64,000 bases of DNA, taken from contig UQKO01000001.1 of the NCBI GenBank assembly GCA_900541575.1, positions 43,412 to 107,411 on the forward strand, in the 5' to 3' direction. How positions within the stretch are numbered: the stretch's first letter is position 1; each line of letters opens with the position of its first letter. The stretch is from an uncultured Prevotella sp. (lineage in GTDB: Bacteria; Bacteroidota; Bacteroidia; Bacteroidales; Bacteroidaceae). Below the pieces are notes generated by a model, which did no database searches, was not told where the DNA came from, and worked only from the letters and a program-made list of their open reading frames with translations. Made by a program: the position numbers and the translations under genes. This document shows, one piece after another, positions 18,433-27,676 of the stretch.

Positions 18433-18689
18433 AGGATGCACAGTTTGCTCGTTAGCCATCAGCAAAATAGAGAAATAATGAGAGGAGAAGTCTCCTTTAG
18501 ACAACCAAGTAAGACTGACTTACCCCTATCGTTACACCATTATTAAATATCAAAGAAGGCCCCACGTCCCACGCTAAGAAGGAACAAAGTTCACCGTCAG
18601 CTCATCGCTCAATATTCCAATTACACCAAAGCATTCACACCTTATATATATTGCAAACAAACATTCTCAAATAAGACATATCGCGAAGT

Positions 18690-20387
18690 ATGAACAACGA
18701 CATGAAAATAAGCTACCCTAGTAGCGAAAAAGTATACCTAAAGGGACAAAAGTTTCCCGATATTCGCATCGCCATGCGAAAGGTCAACCTCACTCCTACT
18801 GTAACCAAAGATGCGGAAGGAAAAAAACACTTTAAAGAAAATGCACCCGTTCTAGTTTATGATACGAGCGGTCCTTATTCTGACCCCAACTACACGCCCA
18901 ATCTTAAAGAAGGCCTTCCCCGCCTACGCGAGAAATGGATCTTAAAGCGCGGAGGCGTAGAACGTCTGCCTGAGTTTAGCTCGGAATACTGCCACGAAAG
19001 ATTGGCAGACAAGAGTCTAGACAGTCTTCGCTTCAACCATCACCATCTTCCATTGCGCGCCATCAAAGGTAAAGGTATCACGCAAATGGCTTTAGCCAAA
19101 CAAGGTATCATCACTCCTGAAATGGAATACGTAGCCATTCGTGAGAACATGAATTGCCAAGAATTGGGAATCGAAACTCACATCACACCAGAATTTGTAC
19201 GCGAAGAAGTGGCTGCTGGCCGTGCCGTCATTCCTGCCAACATCAATCACCCCGAAGCAGAACCAATGATTATCGGCCGCAACTTCTTGGTGAAAATTAA
19301 TACTAACCTTGGCAACTCTGCCACCACTTCTTCTATTGAAGAAGAAGTAGAAAAGGCCGTATGGAGTTGCAAATGGGGCGGCGACACCATTATGGATCTC
19401 TCAACAGGCGCCAACATCCACGAAACTCGTGAATGGATTGTACGCAACAGTCCCGTTCCCGTGGGCACAGTGCCTATGTATCAAGCCATGGAGAAAGTAC
19501 ATGGGAAAGCCAAAGACCTCACATGGGAACTCTATCGCGACACGTTGATTGAACAGTGCGAACAAGGCGTTGACTACTTTACCATCCATTGTGGCATTCG
19601 TCGCAAAAACATCCACCTTTCACAAGGCCGCATGACTGGCATGGTAAGCCGCGGCGGAAGCATCATCTCTGAATGGTGCTTACAAAACGACAAAGAGAGT
19701 TTCCTTTACGAACATTTCGACGACATCTGCGACATTTGTGCACAGTACGATGTGGCCATCTCATTGGGTGATGGTCTTCGTCCGGGTTCTATCTACGATG
19801 CAAACGATCGTGCACAATTTGCCGAACTTGACACAATGGGAGAACTCGTTACTCGCGCTTGGGACAAAGGCGTACAAGCATTTATCGAAGGCCCTGGCCA
19901 CGTGCCCATGCACAAGATTCCCGAGAATATGCAACGACAAATTGAGAAATGTCACAATGCTCCATTCTATACACTCGGTCCACTTGTAACAGACATTGCT
20001 CCTGGCTACGACCATATCACCTCGGCCATCGGCGCCTCTATCATTGGCGCCCTAGGTACAGCCATGCTATGCTATGTCACTCCGAAAGAGCATTTAGCCC
20101 TTCCTAATAAGGACGACGTTCGCACTGGTGTAGTGACTTACAAGATTGCCGCTCACGCAGCAGACCTTGCTAAAGGACATCCAGGCGCACAGGTACGAGA
20201 TGACGCTCTATCGAAAGCTCGCTATGAATTCCGATGGAAAGACCAATTCAACCTAAGCCTTGACCCTGAACTTGCTACGAAGTATTATAAGGATGCACAC
20301 TATGAGAATGGTGAGTTCTGCACGATGTGCGGCCCAAACTTCTGTGCTATGCGCATTTCTCACCGCTTAGGTGAATGCGAAGAATAA
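18690..20387 (+). CDS. thiC: Phosphomethylpyrimidine synthase
   Basis: 565 residues. A radical-SAM-type enzyme that converts aminoimidazole ribotide to HMP phosphate. The C-terminal [4Fe-4S] cysteines C544, C547 and C552 lie in CTMCGPNFC. Core motifs RENMNCQELGIETHITPEFVR, GGDTIMDLSTGANIHETREW and the GPGHVPMHKIPENM loop are all present. A 257-bp gap separates it from thiE with no ORF or second riboswitch visible, so it is either co-transcribed from the thiE promoter or has a promoter I cannot see. A terminator follows at 20467. Confidence 0.97.
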   Translation: MNNDMKISYPSSEKVYLKGQKFPDIRIAMRKVNLTPTVTKDAEGKKHFKENAPVLVYDTSGPYSDPNYTPNLKEGLPRLREKWILKRGGVERLPEFSSEYCHERLADKSLDSLRFNHHHLPLRAIKGKGITQMALAKQGIITPEMEYVAIRENMNCQELGIETHITPEFVREEVAAGRAVIPANINHPEAEPMIIGRNFLVKINTNLGNSATTSSIEEEVEKAVWSCKWGGDTIMDLSTGANIHETREWIVRNSPVPVGTVPMYQAMEKVHGKAKDLTWELYRDTLIEQCEQGVDYFTIHCGIRRKNIHLSQGRMTGMVSRGGSIISEWCLQNDKESFLYEHFDDICDICAQYDVAISLGDGLRPGSIYDANDRAQFAELDTMGELVTRAWDKGVQAFIEGPGHVPMHKIPENMQRQIEKCHNAPFYTLGPLVTDIAPGYDHITSAIGASIIGALGTAMLCYVTPKEHLALPNKDDVRTGVVTYKIAAHAADLAKGHPGAQVRDDALSKARYEFRWKDQFNLSLDPELATKYYKDAHYENGEFCTMCGPNFCAMRISHRLGECEE

Positions 20388-20466
20388 ATTACTGATTCCA
20401 TCGCGAATCTTCTTGTTGAGAAGAAAGTATAAAACAATACAGTCCACAATCCACACCCTCAATAGT

Positions 20467-20507
20467 AAATGGCCATTGATTGAATCCGCTTCGGTCAATG
20501 GCCATTT
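20467..20507 (+). terminator. Terminator after thiC
   Basis: Perfect 13-bp stem AAATGGCCATTGA / TCAATGGCCATTT (20467-20479, 20495-20507) with a 15-nt loop, 80 bases past the thiC stop. Confidence 0.75.
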
Positions 20508-21051
20508 CTCATGTACTCACGTTTGACAAAACAGGGAATGGGCAAACTAATAAATGAGATTAGGGCAATACAGACTGGCATATCCGCTGCCCCACGATTC
20601 GCACACTTTCCAATCAGTTTCAAACTCTTCACTAAGTATATAAAGCCACGAGACTATCCTTACTTACTCTGACATTCAGAATATTATCAAACAGGGAACA
20701 CTCTTTCTACATTCAAAATATATTTTCTTCTCACATAAAAATCACGAAACACATATTTAAACCTCGCAAATTATAACTACATTTGCACACATAAAGGACA
20801 GGACAATATGGAACGAATACGCTTCCTAACCTTACACGGTTGCCCTGTATCTACACGAAATTACATCTTTAGATTGAAGTGGCACACAAGTTGTGAACAC
20901 CAGAAAGCCGATTTGTGCTTTCGTGTCATAGTTCATTAATTAAATATTATATCATTGTAAATCAATATATTAATCGCATTTAGAATAAGACACGACACTT
21001 CGCAAGTCGCTTCATCTTCTCATTTATTTATACCTTCACAAAAGACTAAAA
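20508..21051. other. Gene-poor stretch with one small-ORF candidate
   Basis: No ORF of normal size. The only structured signal is a promoter-like TACATTTG at 20778-20785 followed by the 43-codon frame listed separately. The rest shows nothing recognisable. Confidence 0.5.
20808..20939 (+). CDS. Possible 43-residue small protein
   Basis: ATG at 20808 to TAA at 20937-20939, encoding 43 residues beginning MERIRFLTLHGCPVSTRNY. Upstream are a -7-like box TACATTTG (20778-20785) and the A/G-rich AAAGGACAGG five bases before the ATG, better than most starts in this genome. No -33 TTTG at the right distance is visible and no family is recognised, so this may be chance. Confidence 0.25.
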   Translation: MERIRFLTLHGCPVSTRNYIFRLKWHTSCEHQKADLCFRVIVH

Positions 21052-21420
21052 GTGCAAAGTATTTACACCATTTTATTACTCATTCTTTCCAACGTATTCA
21101 TGACATTTGCTTGGTACGGGCATCTCAAACTGCAAGAAATAGGAATTAGCAAGAATTGGCCGTTAATCGCGGTAATACTTTTCTCATGGGGCATCGCTCT
21201 CTTTGAGTACTGCTTTCAAGTGCCAGCCAACCGCATGGGCTTCATTGACAATGGTGGTCCCTTTTCACTTATTCAACTAAAAGTAATTCAAGAAGTAGTT
21301 TCACTTATCGTATTTAGTCTATTAGTAACCATACTATTTAAGGGAGAATCCATTCATTGGAACCACATTGCAGCATTCGCTTGTTTGGTAGCCGCCGTCT
21401 ACTTCGTATTCATAAAATAA
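21052..21420 (+). CDS. DMT-family (DUF486) membrane protein
   Basis: 122 residues from a GTG start. Four hydrophobic helices; the segments FMTFAWYGHLK and YCFQVPANRMGF are typical of the DUF486/DMT small transporter-like family. It may be an efflux or small-molecule membrane protein, but the substrate is unknown. It ends one base before the next gene's ATG, so it is co-transcribed and probably translationally coupled with the TtcA-like gene; no functional link between the two is evident. Confidence 0.85.
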   Translation: MQSIYTILLLILSNVFMTFAWYGHLKLQEIGISKNWPLIAVILFSWGIALFEYCFQVPANRMGFIDNGGPFSLIQLKVIQEVVSLIVFSLLVTILFKGESIHWNHIAAFACLVAAVYFVFIK

Positions 21421-21421
21421 T

Positions 21422-22162
21422 ATGGAACAAAAGAAATTACAACCCGAATACAAACTTCACAAGCGGCTCATACATCAAATGAGTGATGCATGCAAGGACT
21501 TCGGTCTGATCGAACAAGGCGACCGCATTCTTATTGGCCTTTCTGGAGGGAAAGATTCTCTAGCATTGCTCGACCTGTTAGGAGAGCGAATGAAACATAG
21601 CAATCACTTCTTTGAAATAGAGGCTTTACACGTAAGAATGAGCAATATTCACTATTCATCAGACATTTCTTACCTACAAGCGCAGGCTGCTAAATGGGGC
21701 ATTCCCTTTCATCTCATAGAAACAGGTTTCGAGGCCGATCGTAATCCCAAACGCACACCATGTTTTCTCTGCTCATGGAATCGACGCAAAGTCCTTTTCG
21801 ATCAAGCACAAGCCCTAGGTTGCAATAAAATTGCACTCGGACATCACAAAGACGACATTCTACGTACGGCGCTCATGAACATGACCTTTAATGGTAGCTT
21901 CTCCACTATGCCCGTGCGTATCAGTATGCAAAAGTTCCACATGACAATTATCCGTCCACTTGCTTACTGCTTAGAAGAAGACCTTCGAGAATGGGCAAAA
22001 TTGCAGAAATACCAGCCCGTAAACAAAGTATGCCCTTTCGACGGAGCTTCCAATCGCACGAACATCCAGCAAGTGACCGCTGAACTCGAAAAGCTCTCTC
22101 CCGACTATCGTCACCATCTATGGCATGCCCTACTTAAAGCAGGAGCTTTAACTGAAGAATAA
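21422..22162 (+). CDS. TtcA-family tRNA 2-thiocytidine synthetase
   Basis: 246 residues. N-type ATP-pyrophosphatase with PP-loop SGGKDS at 41-46. A CFLC pair (about 119-122) lies after RNPKRTP, and the typical ALGHHKDD follows near residue 137. The TtcA/Ncs6 group activates a tRNA base with ATP and transfers sulfur, using an iron-sulfur cluster bound by the cysteines; TtcA thiolates C32. A third cysteine in NKVCPFDG fits cluster binding. TilS-like function is less likely because of the cysteines and short length. Confidence 0.85.
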   Translation: MEQKKLQPEYKLHKRLIHQMSDACKDFGLIEQGDRILIGLSGGKDSLALLDLLGERMKHSNHFFEIEALHVRMSNIHYSSDISYLQAQAAKWGIPFHLIETGFEADRNPKRTPCFLCSWNRRKVLFDQAQALGCNKIALGHHKDDILRTALMNMTFNGSFSTMPVRISMQKFHMTIIRPLAYCLEEDLREWAKLQKYQPVNKVCPFDGASNRTNIQQVTAELEKLSPDYRHHLWHALLKAGALTEE

Positions 22163-22505
22163 CACAAGCCTAAGAAAATTGCGCAATGCTCTCGACAATG
22201 TAGACATAGCGCTTATGCAAGCACATTGTTAAGTCCTTCTTACATTTTTCCGTCAGAAATATTCCAAATCTCTTATTTTTAACAAAAGAACGCAGAGTTT
22301 GGGAAAATAAAAGCAACTTGGGTATTGCTCGTTTAAGCAAAAAGATTAATTTTGCGATCGAAAACAAGGGAATAGACGATTCGAAAGAAACACGCAAATC
22401 CACTCTATGCACTTTGACAAGGTCATTTGAAAAAAATCCTTTTCATCGTGCACATACAATAAAAGCAACATACAATACAAATTACAGCTATTATATAAGA
22501 ATATC
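22163..22505. other. Leader region of the ATP synthase operon
   Basis: No gene. It holds the promoter at 22325-22354 and then about 145 bases of 5' untranslated sequence before atpD, A-rich near the start codon. No clear hairpin or riboswitch is seen. Confidence 0.5.
22325..22354 (+). promoter_or_regulatory. Promoter of the ATP synthase operon
   Basis: TTG (22325-22327), 19-base spacer, TAATTTTG (22347-22354). Confidence 0.65.
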
Positions 22506-24038
22506 ATGAGTGAAAATAGCTTGAAACATGGGACCATCTCGCAGATTATCGGTGCGGTAATTGACGTCAAGTTCGATACGCAAGGACAAGATGCAAAGGA
22601 TGTACTGCCCCGCATCCACGAAGCACTCGAAGTAACTCACCCCGATGGACGTAAAATCATCATCGAAGTGCAGCAACACATTGGTGAGGATACCGTGCGT
22701 ACCGTAGCCATGGACAACACCGATGGATTAAGCCGTGGATTGAAAGTAACACGTACGGGAGCCCCAATTTCTATGCCTACGGGCGATCAGATTAAGGGAC
22801 GAATGATGAACGTTACAGGCGAATCAATTGATGGTTTGAAAACTTTAGACCGTTCAACTGGCACCTACCCAATCCACCGCGAGCCGCCTAAGTTTGAAGA
22901 TCTAAAGACGAGCAGCGAAGTACTCTACACTGGCATCAAGGTGATTGACTTACTCGAACCTTATGCGAAAGGTGGTAAAATCGGTTTGTTTGGTGGTGCT
23001 GGTGTAGGCAAAACTGTGCTCATCATGGAGCTCATCAACAACATTGCCAAAGGACACGATGGATTCTCAGTATTCGCAGGTGTAGGTGAACGTACCCGTG
23101 AGGGCAACGACTTATTGCGCGAAATGATTGAAAGCGGCGTAGTACGCTACGGCAAGGATTTTGAAAAGTCTATGGAAAAAGGCGAATGGGACTTGTCTAA
23201 AGTAGACTACAACGAAGTAGCCAAGAGCCAAGCTACACTTGTCTATGGCCAGATGAACGAACCGCCTGGTGCACGTTCGTCAGTGGCTCTTTCGGGTTTG
23301 TCTATCGCAGAAAGTTTCCGTGATGCCGGCGCGAAGGATGGTAAGACATCCGACATTTTGTTCTTCATTGATAACATTTTCCGTTTCACCCAAGCAGGTT
23401 CTGAGGTTTCGGCACTATTAGGGCGTATGCCCTCAGCCGTTGGTTATCAACCTACATTAGCTAGCGAGATGGGTGCAATGCAGGAGCGCATCACTTCTAC
23501 AAAGAATGGTTCCATTACTTCAATTCAGGCTGTATACGTACCTGCCGACGACTTGACAGACCCTGCACCTGCTACCACATTTACTCACTTGGATGCTACC
23601 ACGGTGTTGAGCCGTAAGATTACAGAGTTGGGCATCTACCCTGCTGTTGATCCATTGGATTCAACGTCACGTATCCTCGACCCCAAAGTTATCGGAGAAG
23701 AACACTATAATTGTGCCCAACGCGTTAAACAGATTCTTCAGAAATATAAGGAACTGCAAGATATCATTGCTATTTTGGGTATGGATGAACTATCTGATGA
23801 AGATCGCTTGACGGTCAACCGAGCTCGTCGCGTACAGCGCTTTTTAAGTCAGCCGTTTACGGTTGCCGAGAAATTTACAGGTGTTCCTGGCGTGATGGTT
23901 CCCATTGATGAAGTGATTCGCGGATTCAACATGATTCTTGATGGCGAAGTAGATGACCTTCCCGAACAGGCATTCCTCAATGTCGGAACCATTGACGAAG
24001 CCATTGAAAAGGGCAAGAAGCTCATGGCACAAGCATAA
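22506..24038 (+). CDS. atpD: F1 ATP synthase beta subunit
   Basis: 510 residues. Walker A GGAGVGKT at 163-170, then the catalytic Glu in GVGERTREGNDL; Walker B is ILFFIDNIFRFTQAG and the DELSD motif is present (GMDELSDEDRL). Catalytic nucleotide-binding subunit of the F1 hexamer. First gene of the operon; in Bacteroidetes the beta and epsilon genes commonly precede the Fo genes, unlike the atpIBEFHAGDC order of E. coli. Confidence 0.98.
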   Translation: MSENSLKHGTISQIIGAVIDVKFDTQGQDAKDVLPRIHEALEVTHPDGRKIIIEVQQHIGEDTVRTVAMDNTDGLSRGLKVTRTGAPISMPTGDQIKGRMMNVTGESIDGLKTLDRSTGTYPIHREPPKFEDLKTSSEVLYTGIKVIDLLEPYAKGGKIGLFGGAGVGKTVLIMELINNIAKGHDGFSVFAGVGERTREGNDLLREMIESGVVRYGKDFEKSMEKGEWDLSKVDYNEVAKSQATLVYGQMNEPPGARSSVALSGLSIAESFRDAGAKDGKTSDILFFIDNIFRFTQAGSEVSALLGRMPSAVGYQPTLASEMGAMQERITSTKNGSITSIQAVYVPADDLTDPAPATTFTHLDATTVLSRKITELGIYPAVDPLDSTSRILDPKVIGEEHYNCAQRVKQILQKYKELQDIIAILGMDELSDEDRLTVNRARRVQRFLSQPFTVAEKFTGVPGVMVPIDEVIRGFNMILDGEVDDLPEQAFLNVGTIDEAIEKGKKLMAQA

Positions 24039-24133
24039 TAGAGGTATCTTCTTGGAAAGTATTTTGCACGACATTCCTAAGATAGGAATATAGCAATGCA
24101 AACTTTCACCATACCTCCATAATCATTGACAAC

Positions 24134-24367
24134 ATGAAAGTTACCATAGTCTCGCCAGAAAAGATTCTTTACGAAGGCGATGCAGAAAGCATAAAACTGC
24201 CCGGCACAAAAGGTAGATTTGAAGTATTAAACAGACATGCTCCCATCATTTCAACGCTCAGCAATGGAGATGTGGAATGTGAAGGAACTGAACATTTTAA
24301 GGTGACTATCAAAGGTGGGTTTGTAGAAGTGGCACACAACGTTGTGTCCATTTGTGTGGAATTGTAG
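24134..24367 (+). CDS. atpC: F1 ATP synthase epsilon subunit (short form)
   Basis: 77 residues, only the N-terminal beta-sandwich domain (VSPEKILYEGDAESIKLPG ... GFVEVAHNVVSICVEL). The C-terminal helical hairpin that inhibits hydrolysis in E. coli epsilon (about 139 residues) is absent, as in other Bacteroidetes. It couples rotor and F1. 95 bases after atpD. Confidence 0.93.
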   Translation: MKVTIVSPEKILYEGDAESIKLPGTKGRFEVLNRHAPIISTLSNGDVECEGTEHFKVTIKGGFVEVAHNVVSICVEL

Positions 24368-24416
24368 TCAATGTTTACTTATTTATTGATTATACACTGA
24401 AACACAACATTCCTAC

Positions 24417-24833
24417 ATGGACAACCTACGAAAATACACCTTAGATTCCATACTGCTAAAAGCAATTTCCCTTTCTGTAACGTGTATATTGCTCTTCTTG
24501 GGCGACCACGCATGTTGCGGATGGGAAGCTGCTTTGCAACAAGCCCCGTTCCTAGTAATCACAGCAACGTTGTTTTTTGCACTCAGCTTAGCAAGCCACG
24601 CTATTTACCAAATAGTAATGAGACGTGGCGGCAGTATAAATACCGGATTCTATATGCTTTGCAAAGTTGTCCGCCTGTTCTTGGCAATCGCAATCCTCAT
24701 GATCTATGCCATTGCCAATCGCCAAAACCTTTTGGCTTTCTCCCTCAACCTTTTAGCACTCTATACCGTTAGCATGGTGACTACAATCATCTACTATGCG
24801 AAAGTAGAGCATAACATTAGCAAGAAGCAATGA
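24417..24833 (+). CDS. Membrane protein of the ATP synthase operon (AtpI-like position)
   Basis: 138 residues with four predicted helices (about 12-32, 43-62, 78-98, 102-125) and a basic C-terminus. I recognise no named family. It sits between atpC and atpB and overlaps atpB by 4 bases (ATGA), a place where AtpI-type assembly proteins are often found. A role in c-ring assembly or ion supply is only inferred from position. Confidence 0.8.
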   Translation: MDNLRKYTLDSILLKAISLSVTCILLFLGDHACCGWEAALQQAPFLVITATLFFALSLASHAIYQIVMRRGGSINTGFYMLCKVVRLFLAIAILMIYAIANRQNLLAFSLNLLALYTVSMVTTIIYYAKVEHNISKKQ

Positions 24834-25903
24834 GATTCTTCAATATCAAATATTTAAGAACGCTTTTAGTTCTAATATTCTCTTTCAGTCTGTTCTCAGC
24901 TAGCACAAATACTGCAGCTGCCAACGAGAGTAATGTAGACGTGAAAGAGATTGTACTGGGACACATGAGCGATGCTTACGAATGGCATATAACCACTTGG
25001 AACGGACGTCACATTTCTATTCCTCTGCCCGTCATCGTAAAAAGTCAAAACGGAGATTGGCACGTATTCAGTTCCGCCCGATTTGAGGAGAATCCGAACC
25101 ATAGCTACAAAGGATTTTATCTTAACGAAGAGCAAAATGGTAAAATCTATGAGCATGTAGCTAATGGAGAGGATGTTCGTCCGCTTGACTTGAGCATTAC
25201 GAAGGACGTGGTTCAGCTATGGATTGTTGTAATCGTGATGGCTTCCATCTTTATCGGTGCTGCACGCTGGTATAAAGGTTGCAAGCCTAGCGATGAAGCC
25301 CCCAAGGGCTTTGTCGGATTAGTAGAAATGTTTGTCATGTCGATTGTAGATGACTTGATACGCCCATCTGTAGGAGAAAAGCATTATCGCAAGTATGCTC
25401 CCTACCTACTCACCGCATTCTTCTTCATTTTCATTACGAACTTACTCGGATTGATTCCTATCTTCCCTGGCGGTGCCAACATTACAGGCAATATCAACAT
25501 CACATTTGTCTTGGCCATCATGACCATGCTCTTGGTCAACTTATTCGGCAACAAAGAATATTGGAAAGAAATCCTTTGGCCTCCCGTTCCCACATGGCTC
25601 AAATGCCCTGTACCAATGATGCCTATTATCGAAGTGTTTGGAATCTTTACCAAGCCGTTCGCTCTGATGGTTCGTTTATTTGCTAACATCATGGGCGGCC
25701 ACGCTATCATCCTTTCCATCACGTGTATCATCTTCATCACTTGCCAATTAGGAGCTGCCATCGGTGGACCGCTCACATTTGTAAGCTTCATCATGATGAT
25801 ATTTATGAACTGCTTGGAATTGTTAGTAGCATTCATCCAAGCTTATGTGTTCACCATGTTAAGTGCAGTATTCATCGGCCTAGCTCATCCCGAACACGAA
25901 TAA
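24830..25903 (+). CDS. atpB: Fo ATP synthase subunit a
   Basis: 357 residues. A signal-like hydrophobic start and an N-terminal extracytoplasmic region of about 120 residues precede the five-helix subunit a core, an extension usual in this phylum. The conserved RLFANIMGGH segment (near residue 285) holds the essential stator arginine; helix motifs FIFITNLLGLIP and FIQAYVFTMLSAVFIGLAHPEHE are typical. It forms the proton half-channels against the c-ring. Confidence 0.96.
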   Translation: MRFFNIKYLRTLLVLIFSFSLFSASTNTAAANESNVDVKEIVLGHMSDAYEWHITTWNGRHISIPLPVIVKSQNGDWHVFSSARFEENPNHSYKGFYLNEEQNGKIYEHVANGEDVRPLDLSITKDVVQLWIVVIVMASIFIGAARWYKGCKPSDEAPKGFVGLVEMFVMSIVDDLIRPSVGEKHYRKYAPYLLTAFFFIFITNLLGLIPIFPGGANITGNINITFVLAIMTMLLVNLFGNKEYWKEILWPPVPTWLKCPVPMMPIIEVFGIFTKPFALMVRLFANIMGGHAIILSITCIIFITCQLGAAIGGPLTFVSFIMMIFMNCLELLVAFIQAYVFTMLSAVFIGLAHPEHE

Positions 25904-25958
25904 ACGCACGTAACAAATCATTTGAAATTAAAATATTAACCCATAAAATTAAAACATT

Positions 25959-26207
25959 ATGTTTCTCTTACTCGCTTTGTTAGAAGCTGCAGGAATTGCA
26001 AAATTAGGTGTAGGTATTGGCGCAGGTATTGCAGCCATTGGTGCAGGTCTTGGTATCGGTCGCATCGGTAGTGCTGCTATGGAAGCTATCGCTCGTCAGC
26101 CTGAGTCTGCAGGTGATATTCGTACGAACATGATTATCATCGCAGCCTTGGTAGAAGGTGTGGCTCTTTTCGCCGTAATCGTCTGCCTACTCTGTCTTTT
26201 CCTCTAA
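25959..26207 (+). CDS. atpE: Fo ATP synthase subunit c
   Basis: 82 residues, two transmembrane helices joined by the polar loop ARQPES. The first helix is glycine-rich (GVGIGAGIAAIGAGLGIG). The ion-carrying carboxylate is Glu66 in ALVEGVAL. The residues of the Na+-type signature (Gln in helix 1, Ser/Thr after the Glu) are not seen, which suggests a proton-driven ring. Many copies per enzyme are needed; the hairpin downstream (26218-26318) may affect relative expression. Confidence 0.96.
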   Translation: MFLLLALLEAAGIAKLGVGIGAGIAAIGAGLGIGRIGSAAMEAIARQPESAGDIRTNMIIIAALVEGVALFAVIVCLLCLFL

Positions 26208-26217
26208 TAAGTACCCT

Positions 26218-26318
26218 AACCTGTAAGTATGCCAAGAGTTCGCAGACACGAAAGTACGTATGAACGACTTTCCATGTTGCTACGCTGAAAGTAAGCTACT
26301 CTTGCATACCTATAGGTT
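26218..26318 (+). other. Intercistronic hairpin between atpE and atpF
   Basis: 22 bases at 26218-26239 pair with 26298-26318 with few mismatches (shared AACCT.TA.GTATGC.AAGAGT pattern), and an inner GAAAGT/ACTTTC hairpin sits in the loop. It lies inside the operon, so it is more likely an mRNA-processing or stability element than a terminator. Confidence 0.55.
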
Positions 26319-26350
26319 CCGACTTATGCAACTTTATTAAACTCATTACT

Positions 26351-26863
26351 ATGCAGTCAATTAATCTGCCATCCATACTGACTCCAGACTTCGGTCTGCT
26401 GTTTTGGATGCTGTTGGCTTTTCTCATCGTATTCTGCTTGGTGGCGAAATTTGGTTTCCCCATCATCACGAAAATGGTGGAAGAGCGCAAGAAATATATT
26501 GACGAATCACTGAAAAAAGCTCACGAAGCCAACGAAAAGCTTACTGGAATCAACAAAGAAAGCGAGCGTATTCTCAACGAAGCTCGCATCCAACAAGCAG
26601 AGATTCTGAACCAAGCGAAGGCTACAGGAGATAGCATCATAAAAGAAGCACGCGAGAAAGCTCAAGCCGAAAGTGCTAAAATTATTCTTGACGCAAAAGC
26701 CCAAATCGCTGCCGAAAAAGAGAACGCACTGCGCGACATCCGTCAAACAGTGGCCGACCTTTCTATCATGATTGCAGAAAAAGTGGTTCGCCAAAAACTT
26801 GCCGACAACGACGAACAGCAGAAACTCATTGAGAAGATGCTCGACGAGGTCTGCAAGAATTGA
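26351..26863 (+). CDS. atpF: Fo ATP synthase subunit b
   Basis: 170 residues. One N-terminal transmembrane helix (about 15-37, LLFWMLLAFLIVFCLVAKF) and a long charged helix (40-150, rich in Ala, Glu, Lys) that forms the peripheral stalk dimer. Typical b-subunit length. 143 bases after atpE, the gap being occupied by a hairpin. Confidence 0.95.
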   Translation: MQSINLPSILTPDFGLLFWMLLAFLIVFCLVAKFGFPIITKMVEERKKYIDESLKKAHEANEKLTGINKESERILNEARIQQAEILNQAKATGDSIIKEAREKAQAESAKIILDAKAQIAAEKENALRDIRQTVADLSIMIAEKVVRQKLADNDEQQKLIEKMLDEVCKN

Positions 26864-26970
26864 TTAGTTCTTCTTTAAGGCCATAGCAGCCTATGCCAAT
26901 CTACGAACTCTCCTTTATTGTAGAGCAAGTGATTCATAGCTCAGCCTTATCAGAATAACAAAGCACGCTT

Positions 26971-27510
26971 ATGGATTTAGGCATCATATCAATGCGCTAT
27001 GCAAAAGCACTTATGCTTTTTGCCACCGAAAAGCACGAGGAGGAAAAGGTTTACCAAGAAACAGCCACTATGGCCGAAAGTTTCTTAGCCATTCCTCAAC
27101 TACAGATGGCCATGACCAACCCCGTGATTCCGGACAAACAAAAGATTCAGCTTTTGCTTATTGCTGCATGTGGACAAAACGCACCTACGCAGTCGCTGAA
27201 ACGATTCGTCGATCTCGTCATCAAAAAGATGCGCGCCGACATCATGCTGTTCATAGCCCACTCTTACGGAACCATTTATCGTGAAGCCAAACATATCATT
27301 CATGGAAAATTGGTTGTTCCTACCCAATTGGACGCTAAGCTAATCAGCAAACTCCAAAATATGGTAGAAAGCAAATCGCAATGTACAGTAGACTTTAAAG
27401 TTCAAGAGAAGCCCGAAATTGAAGGTGGATTCATCCTTGAATACGGCACATATCGTTTGGATGCCAGTGTTCGCACGCAGCTTGCCAAACTTAAAAGAGA
27501 ATTACATTAA
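26971..27510 (+). CDS. atpH: F1 ATP synthase delta subunit
   Basis: 179 residues, OSCP/delta family: N-terminal six-helix bundle beginning GIISMRYAKALMLFATEK, and a C-terminal part with KSQCTVDFKVQEKPEIEGGFILEYGTYRLDASV, containing the family's GGF...D signature. It links the b-stalk to the top of F1. Confidence 0.94.
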   Translation: MDLGIISMRYAKALMLFATEKHEEEKVYQETATMAESFLAIPQLQMAMTNPVIPDKQKIQLLLIAACGQNAPTQSLKRFVDLVIKKMRADIMLFIAHSYGTIYREAKHIIHGKLVVPTQLDAKLISKLQNMVESKSQCTVDFKVQEKPEIEGGFILEYGTYRLDASVRTQLAKLKRELH

Positions 27511-27676
27511 GCAATTCACAGGAATTGCTAGTTGCTGAGTTTAAAGGGAATTATAAAATATATTGTGCCACATAAAAACTAGGAAAGCAGTAAAAAGCTG
27601 ATCTATAAATGATGCTTGCACAAGAGCAATACTTCTCTATCTAAACTTATGACTACTCATTAACTAATAAGAACAA

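Noticed and set aside
18433..18689. A second riboswitch or gene between thiE and thiC
   Set aside because: No TPP aptamer cores and no ORF; only a weak hairpin GAGGAGAAGTCTCC is seen.
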